The position numbers and the translations under genes are program-made. A stretch of 6,116 nt of DNA from Chloroflexota bacterium. Its GTDB lineage: Bacteria > Chloroflexota > Chloroflexia > Thermomicrobiales > UBA6265. The notes beneath the pieces were generated by a model that had not been told where the DNA came from, did no database searches, and was given only the letters and a program-made list of their open reading frames with translations. Positions 1-6,116 of the stretch are shown here, in pieces; positions within the stretch are counted from its first letter, which is position 1, and every line of letters begins with the position of its first letter. The stretch spans positions 1 through 6,116 of the forward strand of contig JAEWEG010000027.1 of assembly GCA_023389575.1 (NCBI GenBank), given 5' to 3'.

Positions 1-849
1 CTGCTGGAGAACGAGGAGATCGACATCCTCGGCATCATCACTCCGGATAACCTTCACGCCGATATCTTCGTCAACGCGGCGGACCGGGGAATCAAGGGCA
101 TCCTCTGCGAGAAGCCGCTGGCGACGACCCTGGCCGACGCCGACCGGATGATCGCCGCCGCCGAGGCCAACGGCACGGTGGTTGCCGTGGAGCACACCCG
201 CCGGTGGGACCCGTTCTACCACCGGGTGAAGGAGTTGATCGACGCCGGGGTGATCGGCGAGGTCCAGACCGTGGTCGGCACCCTGCAGGGCGAGCGGGCG
301 ATGCTGTTCCGCAACGGCACCCACATTGTCGACCTGATCTGCTACTACGCCGGGGCCGAGCCAACGCACGTCTTCGCGCAACTGGAAGACGGCTACGACG
401 ACTTCACCGAGTACCGGGGCGATGGCGGGCACGACCCGGCGTCGGAGCCGGGCGCGAGTGCCTACATCCGGTTCGCCAACGGGGTGCGCGGGTTCTACAA
501 CGGCACGAAGGGTTCGCCGAGTCATCATGAGTGGGACATCACCGGCTCGAAGGGGCGAATCCGGATCAGCCCGAACGTGGCCGAACTGTTCACGCTGGAC
601 GAGGCGAGCGGTGAAATGGTGCAGCGCTCGTTCCCGGCCAGCATGGTGATGCACGGCGGTATCCAGGGCGCGTACCTGGAAATCATGGACGTGCTCGAGA
701 ACGGCGGCACGACGCGGTCCACGCCGGCCGAGGCCCGCAACACGGTGGCCTGCCTGATTGGCATGCTGGCCTCGCACCAGGCGGGGAACTCGCTGGTCGA
801 CATCGCCAGCCTGGCCGCGCCATTGGCGGCCGGGGAGGCGACGTCGTGA
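1..849 (+). CDS. Gfo/Idh/MocA family oxidoreductase, 5' partial
   Basis: This is the C-terminal 282 residues of a probable NAD(P)-dependent sugar or polyol dehydrogenase; the frame is open from base 1 to the TGA at 847-849. The visible part starts late in the Rossmann domain. It has TPDNLH (residues 14-19), then the family's catalytic/cofactor motif EKPL (37-40), whose Lys is the usual catalytic residue. The substrate domain follows, with GVIGEV (83-88) and NGTHIVD (105-111), supplying the His and Asp expected near the active site. Family members run about 330-390 residues with EKP near 95-100, so roughly 60 N-terminal residues, including the dinucleotide-binding glycine loop, lie upstream of the window. 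The first internal ATG (148) falls after EKP and cannot be the true start. The stop overlaps the next gene's GTG by 4 bases, implying translational coupling. It is a more conventional family member than the next two genes and is not their close paralogue. The substrate is unknown; family assignment is firm. Confidence 0.93.
   Translation: MLENEEIDILGIITPDNLHADIFVNAADRGIKGILCEKPLATTLADADRMIAAAEANGTVVAVEHTRRWDPFYHRVKELIDAGVIGEVQTVVGTLQGERAMLFRNGTHIVDLICYYAGAEPTHVFAQLEDGYDDFTEYRGDGGHDPASEPGASAYIRFANGVRGFYNGTKGSPSHHEWDITGSKGRIRISPNVAELFTLDEASGEMVQRSFPASMVMHGGIQGAYLEIMDVLENGGTTRSTPAEARNTVACLIGMLASHQAGNSLVDIASLAAPLAAGEATS
832..838 (+). promoter_or_regulatory. Shine-Dalgarno site for the 846 GTG start
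   Basis: GGGGAGG lies 7 bases before the GTG at 846, inside the end of the preceding gene. It supports GTG as the true start. The next in-frame ATG (codon 60) would remove the whole nucleotide-binding loop. Confidence 0.75.
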
Positions 850-1943
850 TCCGGATCGTGCAGATCGGGACCGATCACGGGCATGCCGCCGCCTACCGGC
901 ACACCCTGACGCAGTTCCCGGACCGGCTGGAGGTCGTCGGGGTGGTTCGCCGGGCGCCCGAGACCCAGCCGGTGGACCTCGGACCGCTGGACGGCGTGCC
1001 GGTGTTCGATTCGATCGACGACATGCTCAACACGGTGAAGCCAGACGCCGCCCAGGTGATGTTGCGCAACAATGAAATGGGCGACGCGCTGGCGCAACTT
1101 GCCGGCGAGGGGATTCACCTGTGGGCCGAGAAGCCGGTGGCCCGGCGGGCGGAAGACCTGCGGCCGGTGGCCGACCTGGTTCGCCAAAAGGGACTGGCGT
1201 TCACCGCTGGGTATCAGTCGCGTTTCCAACCGACCACGTCGTACGCGCGGTCGATGATCGAGGACGGCCTGCTGGGGCCGTTGACGTTCGCCCACATGAC
1301 CACGACCACGACCACCGCCCAGAGCAGGCTGGTCAACGAGCGGTCGCGGCTCATGTTCGACCCCGAGGTTAGTGGCGGCGGCATCTTCCACTGGCTTGGT
1401 TGCCACATGATCGACCTGTTGCTGACCATTACCCGGGCGCAGCCGGTGGCGATCCAGGCGATGACGGCCAACGCCGGGGTTGCCCCGCTTGAGGTTGAGG
1501 ATATCGGCACGGTGTCGGTGCGGTTCGCGGATGGCTGGCTGGCCTCGCTGAACTACGGCTACACGTTGCCGACCGGTGCACCGAGCCCGTTCGGCAACGA
1601 CGAGCCGGAGCCGGGCATTTACGGCCAGGATGGCTGGGTGCGGTGGAACAACCACACCCAGGTCGTGAAGTCGTACAGCCAGCATCCGGCGGCGGCCAGC
1701 GCTCCGTGGCGCAAGCATGAATTCGTCAGCCCGAGTCCGGGCGGCTACGGACTGGCCGCCAACCTGGCGATGAAGAACTTCCTCGACGCCATCGACGGCG
1801 TGGCCGAACCGGCCTACACGGTTGAGCAGGCGATGCTGGTGTTGCACATCATCGAGGCGATCTACGAATCATCGGCCCGGCAGGGCGCGGTGCAACTCGA
1901 TGCCGGCCTGGCGGCGGCGTACTCGGGGCGCGGTGTGGCATGA
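846..1943 (+). CDS. Gfo/Idh/MocA family oxidoreductase, atypical glycine loop
   Basis: A complete 365-residue probable NAD(P)-dependent dehydrogenase of the cytoplasm. The N-terminal Rossmann strand and loop read IVQIGTDHGHA (4-14), so the usual GxGxxG is replaced by G-T-D-H-G-H. The usual TPNxxH segment is replaced by LRNNEMGDA (73-81). The catalytic motif is intact as WAEKPVA (93-99). The substrate domain contains SGGGIFHWLGCHMID (176-190), where His187 and Asp190 match the family's active-site His and Asp, and a six-threonine run (152-157). No signal peptide or membrane segment is seen. The GTG start overlaps the preceding TGA (GTGA) and has a good Shine-Dalgarno; the stop overlaps the next ATG (ATGA). 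Its closest visible relative is the gene immediately downstream, with which it shares the unusual motifs, so the pair probably arose by duplication. It may act on a related substrate or a successive step; the substrate is unknown. Confidence 0.92.
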   Translation: MIRIVQIGTDHGHAAAYRHTLTQFPDRLEVVGVVRRAPETQPVDLGPLDGVPVFDSIDDMLNTVKPDAAQVMLRNNEMGDALAQLAGEGIHLWAEKPVARRAEDLRPVADLVRQKGLAFTAGYQSRFQPTTSYARSMIEDGLLGPLTFAHMTTTTTTAQSRLVNERSRLMFDPEVSGGGIFHWLGCHMIDLLLTITRAQPVAIQAMTANAGVAPLEVEDIGTVSVRFADGWLASLNYGYTLPTGAPSPFGNDEPEPGIYGQDGWVRWNNHTQVVKSYSQHPAAASAPWRKHEFVSPSPGGYGLAANLAMKNFLDAIDGVAEPAYTVEQAMLVLHIIEAIYESSARQGAVQLDAGLAAAYSGRGVA

Positions 1944-3022
1944 CCCGGTATCGCGTGGCGGTCGTGGGCCTGAATCACTACCACGTCACTGGCTGGATTG
2001 GCAGCCTCGAATCGTTGGGGGACCGCGTCGAAGTGGTCGCCAGGTACGATGGCGACCCGGCGCGGGCGGATGGCAGGGCACCGGACCATATCGATCCGAG
2101 CCTCGCACGGCGGTTTCCGGACTGGTTCACCGAGTTGCCCTTCGAGTTTGAGCTCGGGACGCTGATCGAAAAACACAGGCCGGATATCGCGCTGGTGACA
2201 CTCCCGAACGACGAAGCGCCAGGCGCGATCGAGACGCTGGCCGATGCCGGGATTCACCTGCTGCTCGACAAGCCCACAGCCCGAACCGCTCAGGAGGCCG
2301 AGCGCGCCTTCGCGGCGGTGGACCGGGCGGGTGTGCGGGCGGCCGTGGCGCTGACCCGGCGCTACGGGTACGGCTGGCAGGAGGCCGCGGACCTGATCGC
2401 CTCGGGGCGGCTTGGCACGTTGCTGACCACCGAGGCGGTGTTCATCACTTCGTCGGTGGCGGTGCGTGACCCGGCGAACCTGATCTTCGACCGGGAGCGG
2501 ATGGGCGGCGGTGTCCTGCACTGGCTGGGAATTCACGATCTCGACGCGTTGCAATGGCTGACCGGCGAACCGATCGTGGCGGCGCAGGCGATGATCGCCT
2601 CGCCGGGCGACACCGGCGTGGAGGTGGAAGAGGTGGTTTCGGCCTCGGTGCGATACGCGTCGGGGGCGATTGGCACCGTTCACTACGCCTACGCGCTGCC
2701 TCGCCCGGGTGGCGAAGGATACGTCGCGATCCGGGGCACGAAGGGCTCGGTGAAGATCCTGCCCGATGGATCGTGGACGTTGACCGTCGACGGATCGGTG
2801 GATGCCCCGCTGCTGTCGCGGACGGTTTCGTACGAGACCGGGCCATCGACCGGGTACGGCGCGATTGGCGCGGTGATCCTCGCGGATTTGCTGGGCGCGA
2901 TCGAGGAGGGCCGGCAACCCCTGGCCACGGGAAGGGATGTTGCCTCGGCCCTGCGCGTGATCGACGCGATGTACGCCTCGGCCCGGGATGGCGGGCTGGT
3001 GGAGGTGCGGGGCGGCGATTGA
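1940..3022 (+). CDS. Gfo/Idh/MocA family oxidoreductase, paralogue of upstream gene
   Basis: A complete 360-residue member of the same oxidoreductase family. The first strand and loop read VAVVGLNHYHVTGW (6-19), again lacking GxGxxG and carrying G-x-N-H-x-H. LPNDEAPGA (88-96) replaces the usual TPNxxH segment. The EKP motif appears as LLDKPTA (108-114), with a conservative Glu-to-Asp change and Lys111 retained. The substrate domain has GGGVLHWLGIHDLD (189-202), matching HWLGxHxxD in the upstream gene; further shared stretches are AQAM, VEVE, SVRYA and YAYALP (215-254). The ATG at 1940 overlaps the preceding stop by 4 bases. Only a weak purine-rich stretch lies upstream, so translation probably depends on coupling. 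It is likely an NAD(P)-dependent dehydrogenase or a related redox enzyme. The low identity to its neighbour outside these motifs suggests an old duplication with divided function. The substrate is unknown. Confidence 0.91.
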   Translation: MTRYRVAVVGLNHYHVTGWIGSLESLGDRVEVVARYDGDPARADGRAPDHIDPSLARRFPDWFTELPFEFELGTLIEKHRPDIALVTLPNDEAPGAIETLADAGIHLLLDKPTARTAQEAERAFAAVDRAGVRAAVALTRRYGYGWQEAADLIASGRLGTLLTTEAVFITSSVAVRDPANLIFDRERMGGGVLHWLGIHDLDALQWLTGEPIVAAQAMIASPGDTGVEVEEVVSASVRYASGAIGTVHYAYALPRPGGEGYVAIRGTKGSVKILPDGSWTLTVDGSVDAPLLSRTVSYETGPSTGYGAIGAVILADLLGAIEEGRQPLATGRDVASALRVIDAMYASARDGGLVEVRGGD

Positions 3023-3104
3023 TGCCAGATGAACGCAGATATGCACGTGACTGTTTCGGCATGCGCCGGGACCCGCTAATCCTCTACCAACGAGAGCGTG
3101 ATAT
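3023..3104 (+). other. 82-base intergenic spacer, possible regulatory region
   Basis: This is the only sizeable gap in the window. Counting bases gives 45 G/C of 82 (about 55%), lower than the flanking genes. It contains short palindromes (CACGTG at 3044-3049, GCATGC at 3059-3064) and a TAAT-containing stretch at 3077-3080 that could belong to a weak -10 element. I see no convincing paired -35/-10 boxes, terminator hairpin or RNA gene. It may separate two translational blocks of one transcript or hold an internal promoter; the sequence does not decide between these. Confidence 0.4.
3092..3096 (+). promoter_or_regulatory. Probable Shine-Dalgarno site for the 3105 ATG
   Basis: GAGAG lies 8 bases before the ATG at 3105. 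It is a moderate match, but the start is independently supported because the protein opens with the family's characteristic first strand (DLIIRNGTVVDGTG). Confidence 0.5.
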
Positions 3105-4655
3105 ATGGAAGCTGATCTCATCATTCGTAACGGGACGGTGGTCGATGGCACCGGCGATCCCGGGTACAAGGCCGATGTGGCGATCTCCGGCGACCGGATC
3201 GTGGCGATCGGGGACCTGGCGGGTTCAACCGCCGCGACCGAGTTCGACGCGACCGGTAAGGTGGTGTCGCCGGGGTTCATCGACGTGCATGTGCACTCCG
3301 AGACGCACCTGGCCGACCCCAACGACACGCGGCGGAATGGCAGCCTGTTGCAGGGCGTGACGACGCACCTCACCGCTCCGGACGGCTTCGGCTGGGCGGG
3401 GGTGCCGCATGAGCAGGCAAAGGAACTGTGGGAGTGTGACCTGTTCGCCCACGGCGAAGAGCCGCACATGTCGCTGGACTGGCCGACCGCGGAGTCATAC
3501 CTGGCGATATTCGAAGGCAACACCCCGATCAACGTGGTGCCGCAGGTGCCGCATTGCGCGGTGCGGGTTGGGGCCATGGGCTGGGACGGCCGCCCGGCGA
3601 CCGATGACGAGCTGGAGAAGATGCGGGTGGCGACCCGCGAGTGGCTGGAGGCGGGAGCCCGGGCGCTCAACCTTGGGCTGGACTACCAGCCGAGCGCGTT
3701 CGCGGACACGCGGGAACTGGTGGAACTGAGCAAGGTCGCCGCCGAGTACGACGCGATCTACGCCGCGCACGTTCGCTACAACCTGATCGGGCGCGAGGCC
3801 GCCTGGCGCGAGACGATGGAGATATCGGAGCAGGCCGGGATTCCGGTGCACATCTCCCACGAGCATGTCACGCCCGACACCGCGCCGTTGCTGGAGGAAG
3901 CCGCGTCCCGCTGCGATCTCACCTTCGAGTCGTATCTCTACCACGCGGGCTGCACGCACCTGGCGCTAACGCTGCCGATCTGGGCCCAGGAAGGCGGTCC
4001 GGAAGGCGTGAAGGCACGGTTGAAGGATCCGGGAGACCGGGCGCGAATCCGCGCCGCGCTCGACGCCAGCTTCAAGGCCGACCCCAACGCGCGGAAGGTG
4101 TTCGTCCACAACCAGACGGGGCGGTTCATCGGCCAGTCGTTGCAGGATGTCGCCGCCGAGGCCGGACTGGACGAGGCCGACTTCGCGATCCAGATCCTGG
4201 AAGAAGAACATCCATACGCCCTGATGGTCTATCACCGGAGCACGACGCCAGAATACCAGGAGCAGTCGATTCGCGACACCGCCCGGCATCCGGCGATGAT
4301 GGTGGCCTCCGACGGCATCTACCAGGGCATTTCGGCTCACCCGCGCGGTTATGGGACGTTCGCCAGGGTGTTGCGGCTGGTGGTGCGCGAGATGGGAGCC
4401 ATTTCGATTGAAGAGGCCGTGCGCAAGATGAGCGGTTTCCCGGCCGAGCGGTTCCGGATCAAGGACCGGGGCCTGCTGCGGGAAGGGTACGGCGCCGATG
4501 TGGTGATCTTCGACCCCGAAACCGTGGCCGACCGCTCGACCTGGGATGAACCACGGCTGGAGCCGGTCGGAATCGACCGCGTGATCGTGAATGGCCAGGT
4601 GGCCGTCGAGCAGGGACGTCCGACCGGGGCGTTGCCTGGTCGCGTGCTGCGCTGA
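3105..4655 (+). CDS. D-aminoacylase-like amidohydrolase (N-acyl-D-amino-acid deacylase family)
   Basis: A complete 516-residue metal-dependent amidohydrolase, within the usual 480-550 residues of the D-aminoacylase group, which removes acyl groups from N-acyl-D-amino acids or similar amides. The N-terminal beta-sandwich opens with DLIIRNGTVVDGTG (4-17). SPGFIDVHVHSE (55-66) carries the HxH metal ligands His62 and His64. By position, the other ligands are His222 (AAHVRYN, 221-226), His252 (HISHEH, 249-254) and catalytic Asp403 (ASDGIY, 401-406). HPRGYGTFARVL (412-423), GYGADVVIFD (461-470) and GALPGRVLR (508-516) are typical C-terminal family motifs. Where D-aminoacylases have GNCGF with a metal-binding Cys, this protein has PDGFG (92-96), placing Asp93 at that site; SHEH replaces the common SHLK. 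Substrate specificity may therefore differ, and calling it a true D-aminoacylase would overreach. No signal peptide is seen, so it is probably cytoplasmic. It follows the 82-base spacer and is 14 bases from the next gene. Confidence 0.9.
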   Translation: MEADLIIRNGTVVDGTGDPGYKADVAISGDRIVAIGDLAGSTAATEFDATGKVVSPGFIDVHVHSETHLADPNDTRRNGSLLQGVTTHLTAPDGFGWAGVPHEQAKELWECDLFAHGEEPHMSLDWPTAESYLAIFEGNTPINVVPQVPHCAVRVGAMGWDGRPATDDELEKMRVATREWLEAGARALNLGLDYQPSAFADTRELVELSKVAAEYDAIYAAHVRYNLIGREAAWRETMEISEQAGIPVHISHEHVTPDTAPLLEEAASRCDLTFESYLYHAGCTHLALTLPIWAQEGGPEGVKARLKDPGDRARIRAALDASFKADPNARKVFVHNQTGRFIGQSLQDVAAEAGLDEADFAIQILEEEHPYALMVYHRSTTPEYQEQSIRDTARHPAMMVASDGIYQGISAHPRGYGTFARVLRLVVREMGAISIEEAVRKMSGFPAERFRIKDRGLLREGYGADVVIFDPETVADRSTWDEPRLEPVGIDRVIVNGQVAVEQGRPTGALPGRVLR

Positions 4656-4660
4656 AAGGA
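4655..4660 (+). promoter_or_regulatory. Shine-Dalgarno site for the FAH-family gene
   Basis: AAAGGA begins on the last base of the preceding TGA and ends 9 bases before the ATG at 4670. It supports that start and tight coupling to the amidohydrolase gene. Confidence 0.7.
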
Positions 4661-4669
4661 AGCCTCACC

Positions 4670-5584
4670 ATGAAGCTAGTGACCTACTCCCAGAATGGGA
4701 ATACCCGCGCCGGGATCGCGACCGCGAACGGCATCGTCGACCTGGCGGATGGCGCCACCGCGCTTGGCATGTACGCGCCGGACAGCGTGGTGGAGCTGCT
4801 TAACGAAGGCGAGGAAGGGCTGGGCGTGGCCCGGCATGTGGAGGCGGCGGCGAACGACGGCACCCTGCCGGTGACGCCGGAGGCGGACGTGAAGCTGCTG
4901 CCGGCGGTGCCCGCGCCACCCACGCTGTACCTGCTGGCCGCCAACTACCAGTCGCACATCACCGAAGGCGGCGGGGCGCCGGTCGACAAGGCGAAGATCA
5001 CCCCACGACCGTTCATCAAGCCGGGGACCTCGGTGATCGGCGATGGCGACCCGATCCTGATCCCGCTGGATTCCGACACGCTGGACTACGAGATCGAGAT
5101 CGCGGCGGTGATCGGCACGGGCGGGAAGCACATCGCCGAGAGCGATGCTCCCAGCCACATCGCGGGTTACGTGGTGTTCAACGACATCTCGGCGCGGAGC
5201 CTGAAGATCGCCGAGGGGCGCGATGAGCGCAACGGCGACTGGTTCTTTGACTGGCTGCTGGGCAAGTGGTGCGACAGCTTCGCGGTGGTCGGCCCGTACC
5301 TGGTGACGAGCGACGAGATCGGCGATCCGCGTGACCTGGAGATGTCGCTGAAGGTGAACGGCGAACTGCGGCAGCACTCGGCGGCCGGAGAAATGATCTT
5401 CACGGTGCCGGAGTCGATCGCGTTCCTCTCGCGGTTCGTGACCCTGCGGCCAGGCGACCTGATCTGCATGGGCACGCCGGGCGGGGTTGGCGCGACGACC
5501 GCGACCTACCTGCAGCCGGGTGACGTGGTGGAAACCGGCATCGAGAAGCTGGGCGTGATGACGAACACCGTCACCCGCGTCTGA
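4670..5584 (+). CDS. Fumarylacetoacetate hydrolase (FAH) family protein
   Basis: A complete 304-residue cytoplasmic enzyme with an N-terminal cap region (about 1-75) and a C-terminal FAH fold (about 80-304). FAH-family enzymes bind a divalent metal and act on beta-diketo or 2-oxo acids as C-C hydrolases, decarboxylases, isomerases or hydratases. Visible motifs are LAANYQSHITE (89-99, the usual NYxxHxxE loop), RPFIKPGTSVIG (113-124), LDYEIEIAAVIG (138-149) and GYVVFNDISAR (166-176). Glu141, Glu143 and Asp172 match the three acidic metal ligands. GKWCDSFAVVGPYLVT (198-213) and GDLICMGTPGGVG (262-274) complete the signature. GKW replaces the more common GKSFD-type sequence, and the loop before it is rich in charged and aromatic residues, hinting at its own substrate preference. 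With an aldolase-family gene 10 bases downstream, a role in diketo- or keto-deoxy-acid breakdown is reasonable (inference). True fumarylacetoacetase of tyrosine degradation is less likely, as no other gene of that pathway is nearby. Confidence 0.93.
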   Translation: MKLVTYSQNGNTRAGIATANGIVDLADGATALGMYAPDSVVELLNEGEEGLGVARHVEAAANDGTLPVTPEADVKLLPAVPAPPTLYLLAANYQSHITEGGGAPVDKAKITPRPFIKPGTSVIGDGDPILIPLDSDTLDYEIEIAAVIGTGGKHIAESDAPSHIAGYVVFNDISARSLKIAEGRDERNGDWFFDWLLGKWCDSFAVVGPYLVTSDEIGDPRDLEMSLKVNGELRQHSAAGEMIFTVPESIAFLSRFVTLRPGDLICMGTPGGVGATTATYLQPGDVVETGIEKLGVMTNTVTRV

Positions 5585-5588
5585 GGAG
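5584..5588 (+). promoter_or_regulatory. Shine-Dalgarno site for the aldolase-family gene
   Basis: AGGAG starts on the last base of the FAH-family stop codon and lies 6 bases before the ATG at 5595. Its strength and spacing fix that start and indicate a shared transcript. Confidence 0.78.
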
Positions 5589-5594
5589 CGATCC

Positions 5595-6116
5595 ATGCGA
5601 GCACCACTGGCGGGCGTGTGGGTGGCGATGCCCACGCCCTGGACGAGTAGCGGCACGATTGACGCGGGTGTCGTGGGTGAATTGGTCCAGCGGTACGCCG
5701 CGGCTGGGCTGCATGGAGCGTACACCACCGGCACCGACGGCGAAATGCACGTGCTGGACCTGCCGGACTTCACCGCGCTGGCCGAGGCGTTCGGGAAGGC
5801 GGTTTTCGACGCCGGCATCCCGGCGCAGATGGGTTGCACCTGGAGTCACACGGATGGCGTGATCGAACGGGCGCGGATCGCGGCGGCGAACGGGATCGAT
5901 ACGATCCACGTGGCGCTGCCCTCGTGGGTGCCGCTCAATGACCGCGAAATGCTCCGCTTCTTCGAGGCGCTGCAACGAGAGCTGCCGGAAACGCGGCTGG
6001 TCCATTACAACATCGCCAACGCCGGTCGATTCCTGACGGGGAAGGACTACAGGGCGATCCTGGACGTTGCGCCGAACCTGGCGGGCAGCAAGCACACCGG
6101 AGGCAACGTGGCGTCG
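5595..6116 (+). CDS. DHDPS/NAL family aldolase or lyase, 3' partial
   Basis: The first 174 residues of a class I (Schiff-base) TIM-barrel aldolase/lyase of the dihydrodipicolinate synthase/N-acetylneuraminate lyase family (about 290-310 residues when complete); the frame is open at the window end. GVWVAMPTPW (7-16) is the first strand. GTDGEMHVL (46-54) corresponds to GTTGE of the family, with Asp48 at the second Thr. VHYNIANAGR (136-145) carries the expected catalytic Tyr138. AGSKHTGGN (163-171) carries the probable Schiff-base Lys166. The family YNxPxR pattern is not kept: Ala141 sits at the Pro position and Ala143 at the Arg position, and that Arg helps bind the substrate carboxylate in true DHDPS. 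Lysine biosynthesis is therefore unlikely. Retro-aldol cleavage or dehydration of a keto-deoxy sugar acid, a common role beside FAH-family genes, is a better guess (inference). The start is supported by AGGAG and a 10-base gap. Confidence 0.9.
   Translation, partial: MRAPLAGVWVAMPTPWTSSGTIDAGVVGELVQRYAAAGLHGAYTTGTDGEMHVLDLPDFTALAEAFGKAVFDAGIPAQMGCTWSHTDGVIERARIAAANGIDTIHVALPSWVPLNDREMLRFFEALQRELPETRLVHYNIANAGRFLTGKDYRAILDVAPNLAGSKHTGGNVAS

Noticed and set aside
148..849. ATG at 148 as the start of the first oxidoreductase
   Set aside because: The frame is open back to base 1 and encodes the essential EKP motif upstream of this ATG, so the gene is truncated by the window edge.
525..1847. A 440-codon open frame on the - strand
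   Set aside because: It is antisense to two clear oxidoreductase genes, has low-complexity Arg/His/Gly-rich composition and no family motif.
3044..3064. CACGTG and GCATGC palindromes as operator sites
   Set aside because: Each is only 6 bases, unrepeated and without a flanking symmetric arm; such sites occur by chance.
3022..3360. A + strand frame starting at the TGATG junction after the third oxidoreductase
   Set aside because: The stop/start overlap looked like translational coupling, but codons in the spacer lack this DNA's G/C third-position bias, and the frame then runs out of phase through the amidohydrolase as Arg-rich sequence.
1862..3670. A 602-codon open frame on the - strand
   Set aside because: It spans two well-supported + strand genes and the spacer, has no recognisable domain, and is rich in Arg, Pro and His, as expected of an antisense shadow in high-GC coding DNA.
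4676..5839. A 387-codon open frame on the - strand
   Set aside because: It is antisense to the FAH-family gene and the start of the aldolase gene, and its composition and lack of motifs mark it as a shadow.
5595..6116. dapA, lysine-biosynthesis dihydrodipicolinate synthase
   Set aside because: The GTTGE and YNxPxR residues are altered and the neighbours are catabolic rather than lysine-pathway genes.

Overview
The window is a compact stretch of high-GC bacterial DNA in which all six recognisable genes lie head to tail on the + strand. It reads as part of one catabolic operon, cut at both ends. Codon third positions are strongly G/C. A high-GC lineage such as Chloroflexota (Thermomicrobia or SAR202-like) or Actinomycetota would fit the style and the mix of families, but no phylogenetic marker is present, so this is only a weak inference.

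Layout. Bases 1-849 hold the 3' end of a Gfo/Idh/MocA-family NAD(P)-dependent oxidoreductase, entering from outside the window. A second oxidoreductase (846-1943) and a third (1940-3022) follow, each joined to the gene before it by a 4-base stop/start overlap. An 82-base spacer of lower GC (about 55%) comes next. Then come a D-aminoacylase-like amidohydrolase (3105-4655), a fumarylacetoacetate hydrolase (FAH) family enzyme (4670-5584), and the first 174 codons of a dihydrodipicolinate synthase/N-acetylneuraminate lyase family aldolase (5595 to the window end). Gaps between the last three are 14 and 10 bases, each with a clear Shine-Dalgarno sequence. No RNA gene, mobile element, CRISPR array, transporter, regulator or terminator was seen.

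How the genes may work together (inference). The mix of sugar or polyol dehydrogenases, an N-deacylase, an FAH-type C-C hydrolase or isomerase, and a Schiff-base aldolase suggests breakdown of an oxidised sugar, sugar acid or N-acylated compound: deacylation, oxidation at a secondary alcohol, then cleavage of a keto-deoxy acid or diketo acid. The substrate cannot be read from the sequence.

Most notable points. The second and third oxidoreductases are diverged tandem paralogues with unusual shared signatures: a G-x-[DN]-H-x-H nucleotide-loop motif in place of GxGxxG, and an HWLGxHxxD motif. The amidohydrolase appears to have Asp where D-aminoacylases have their metal-binding Cys. The aldolase keeps the catalytic Tyr and Lys but has lost other residues typical of true dihydrodipicolinate synthase.
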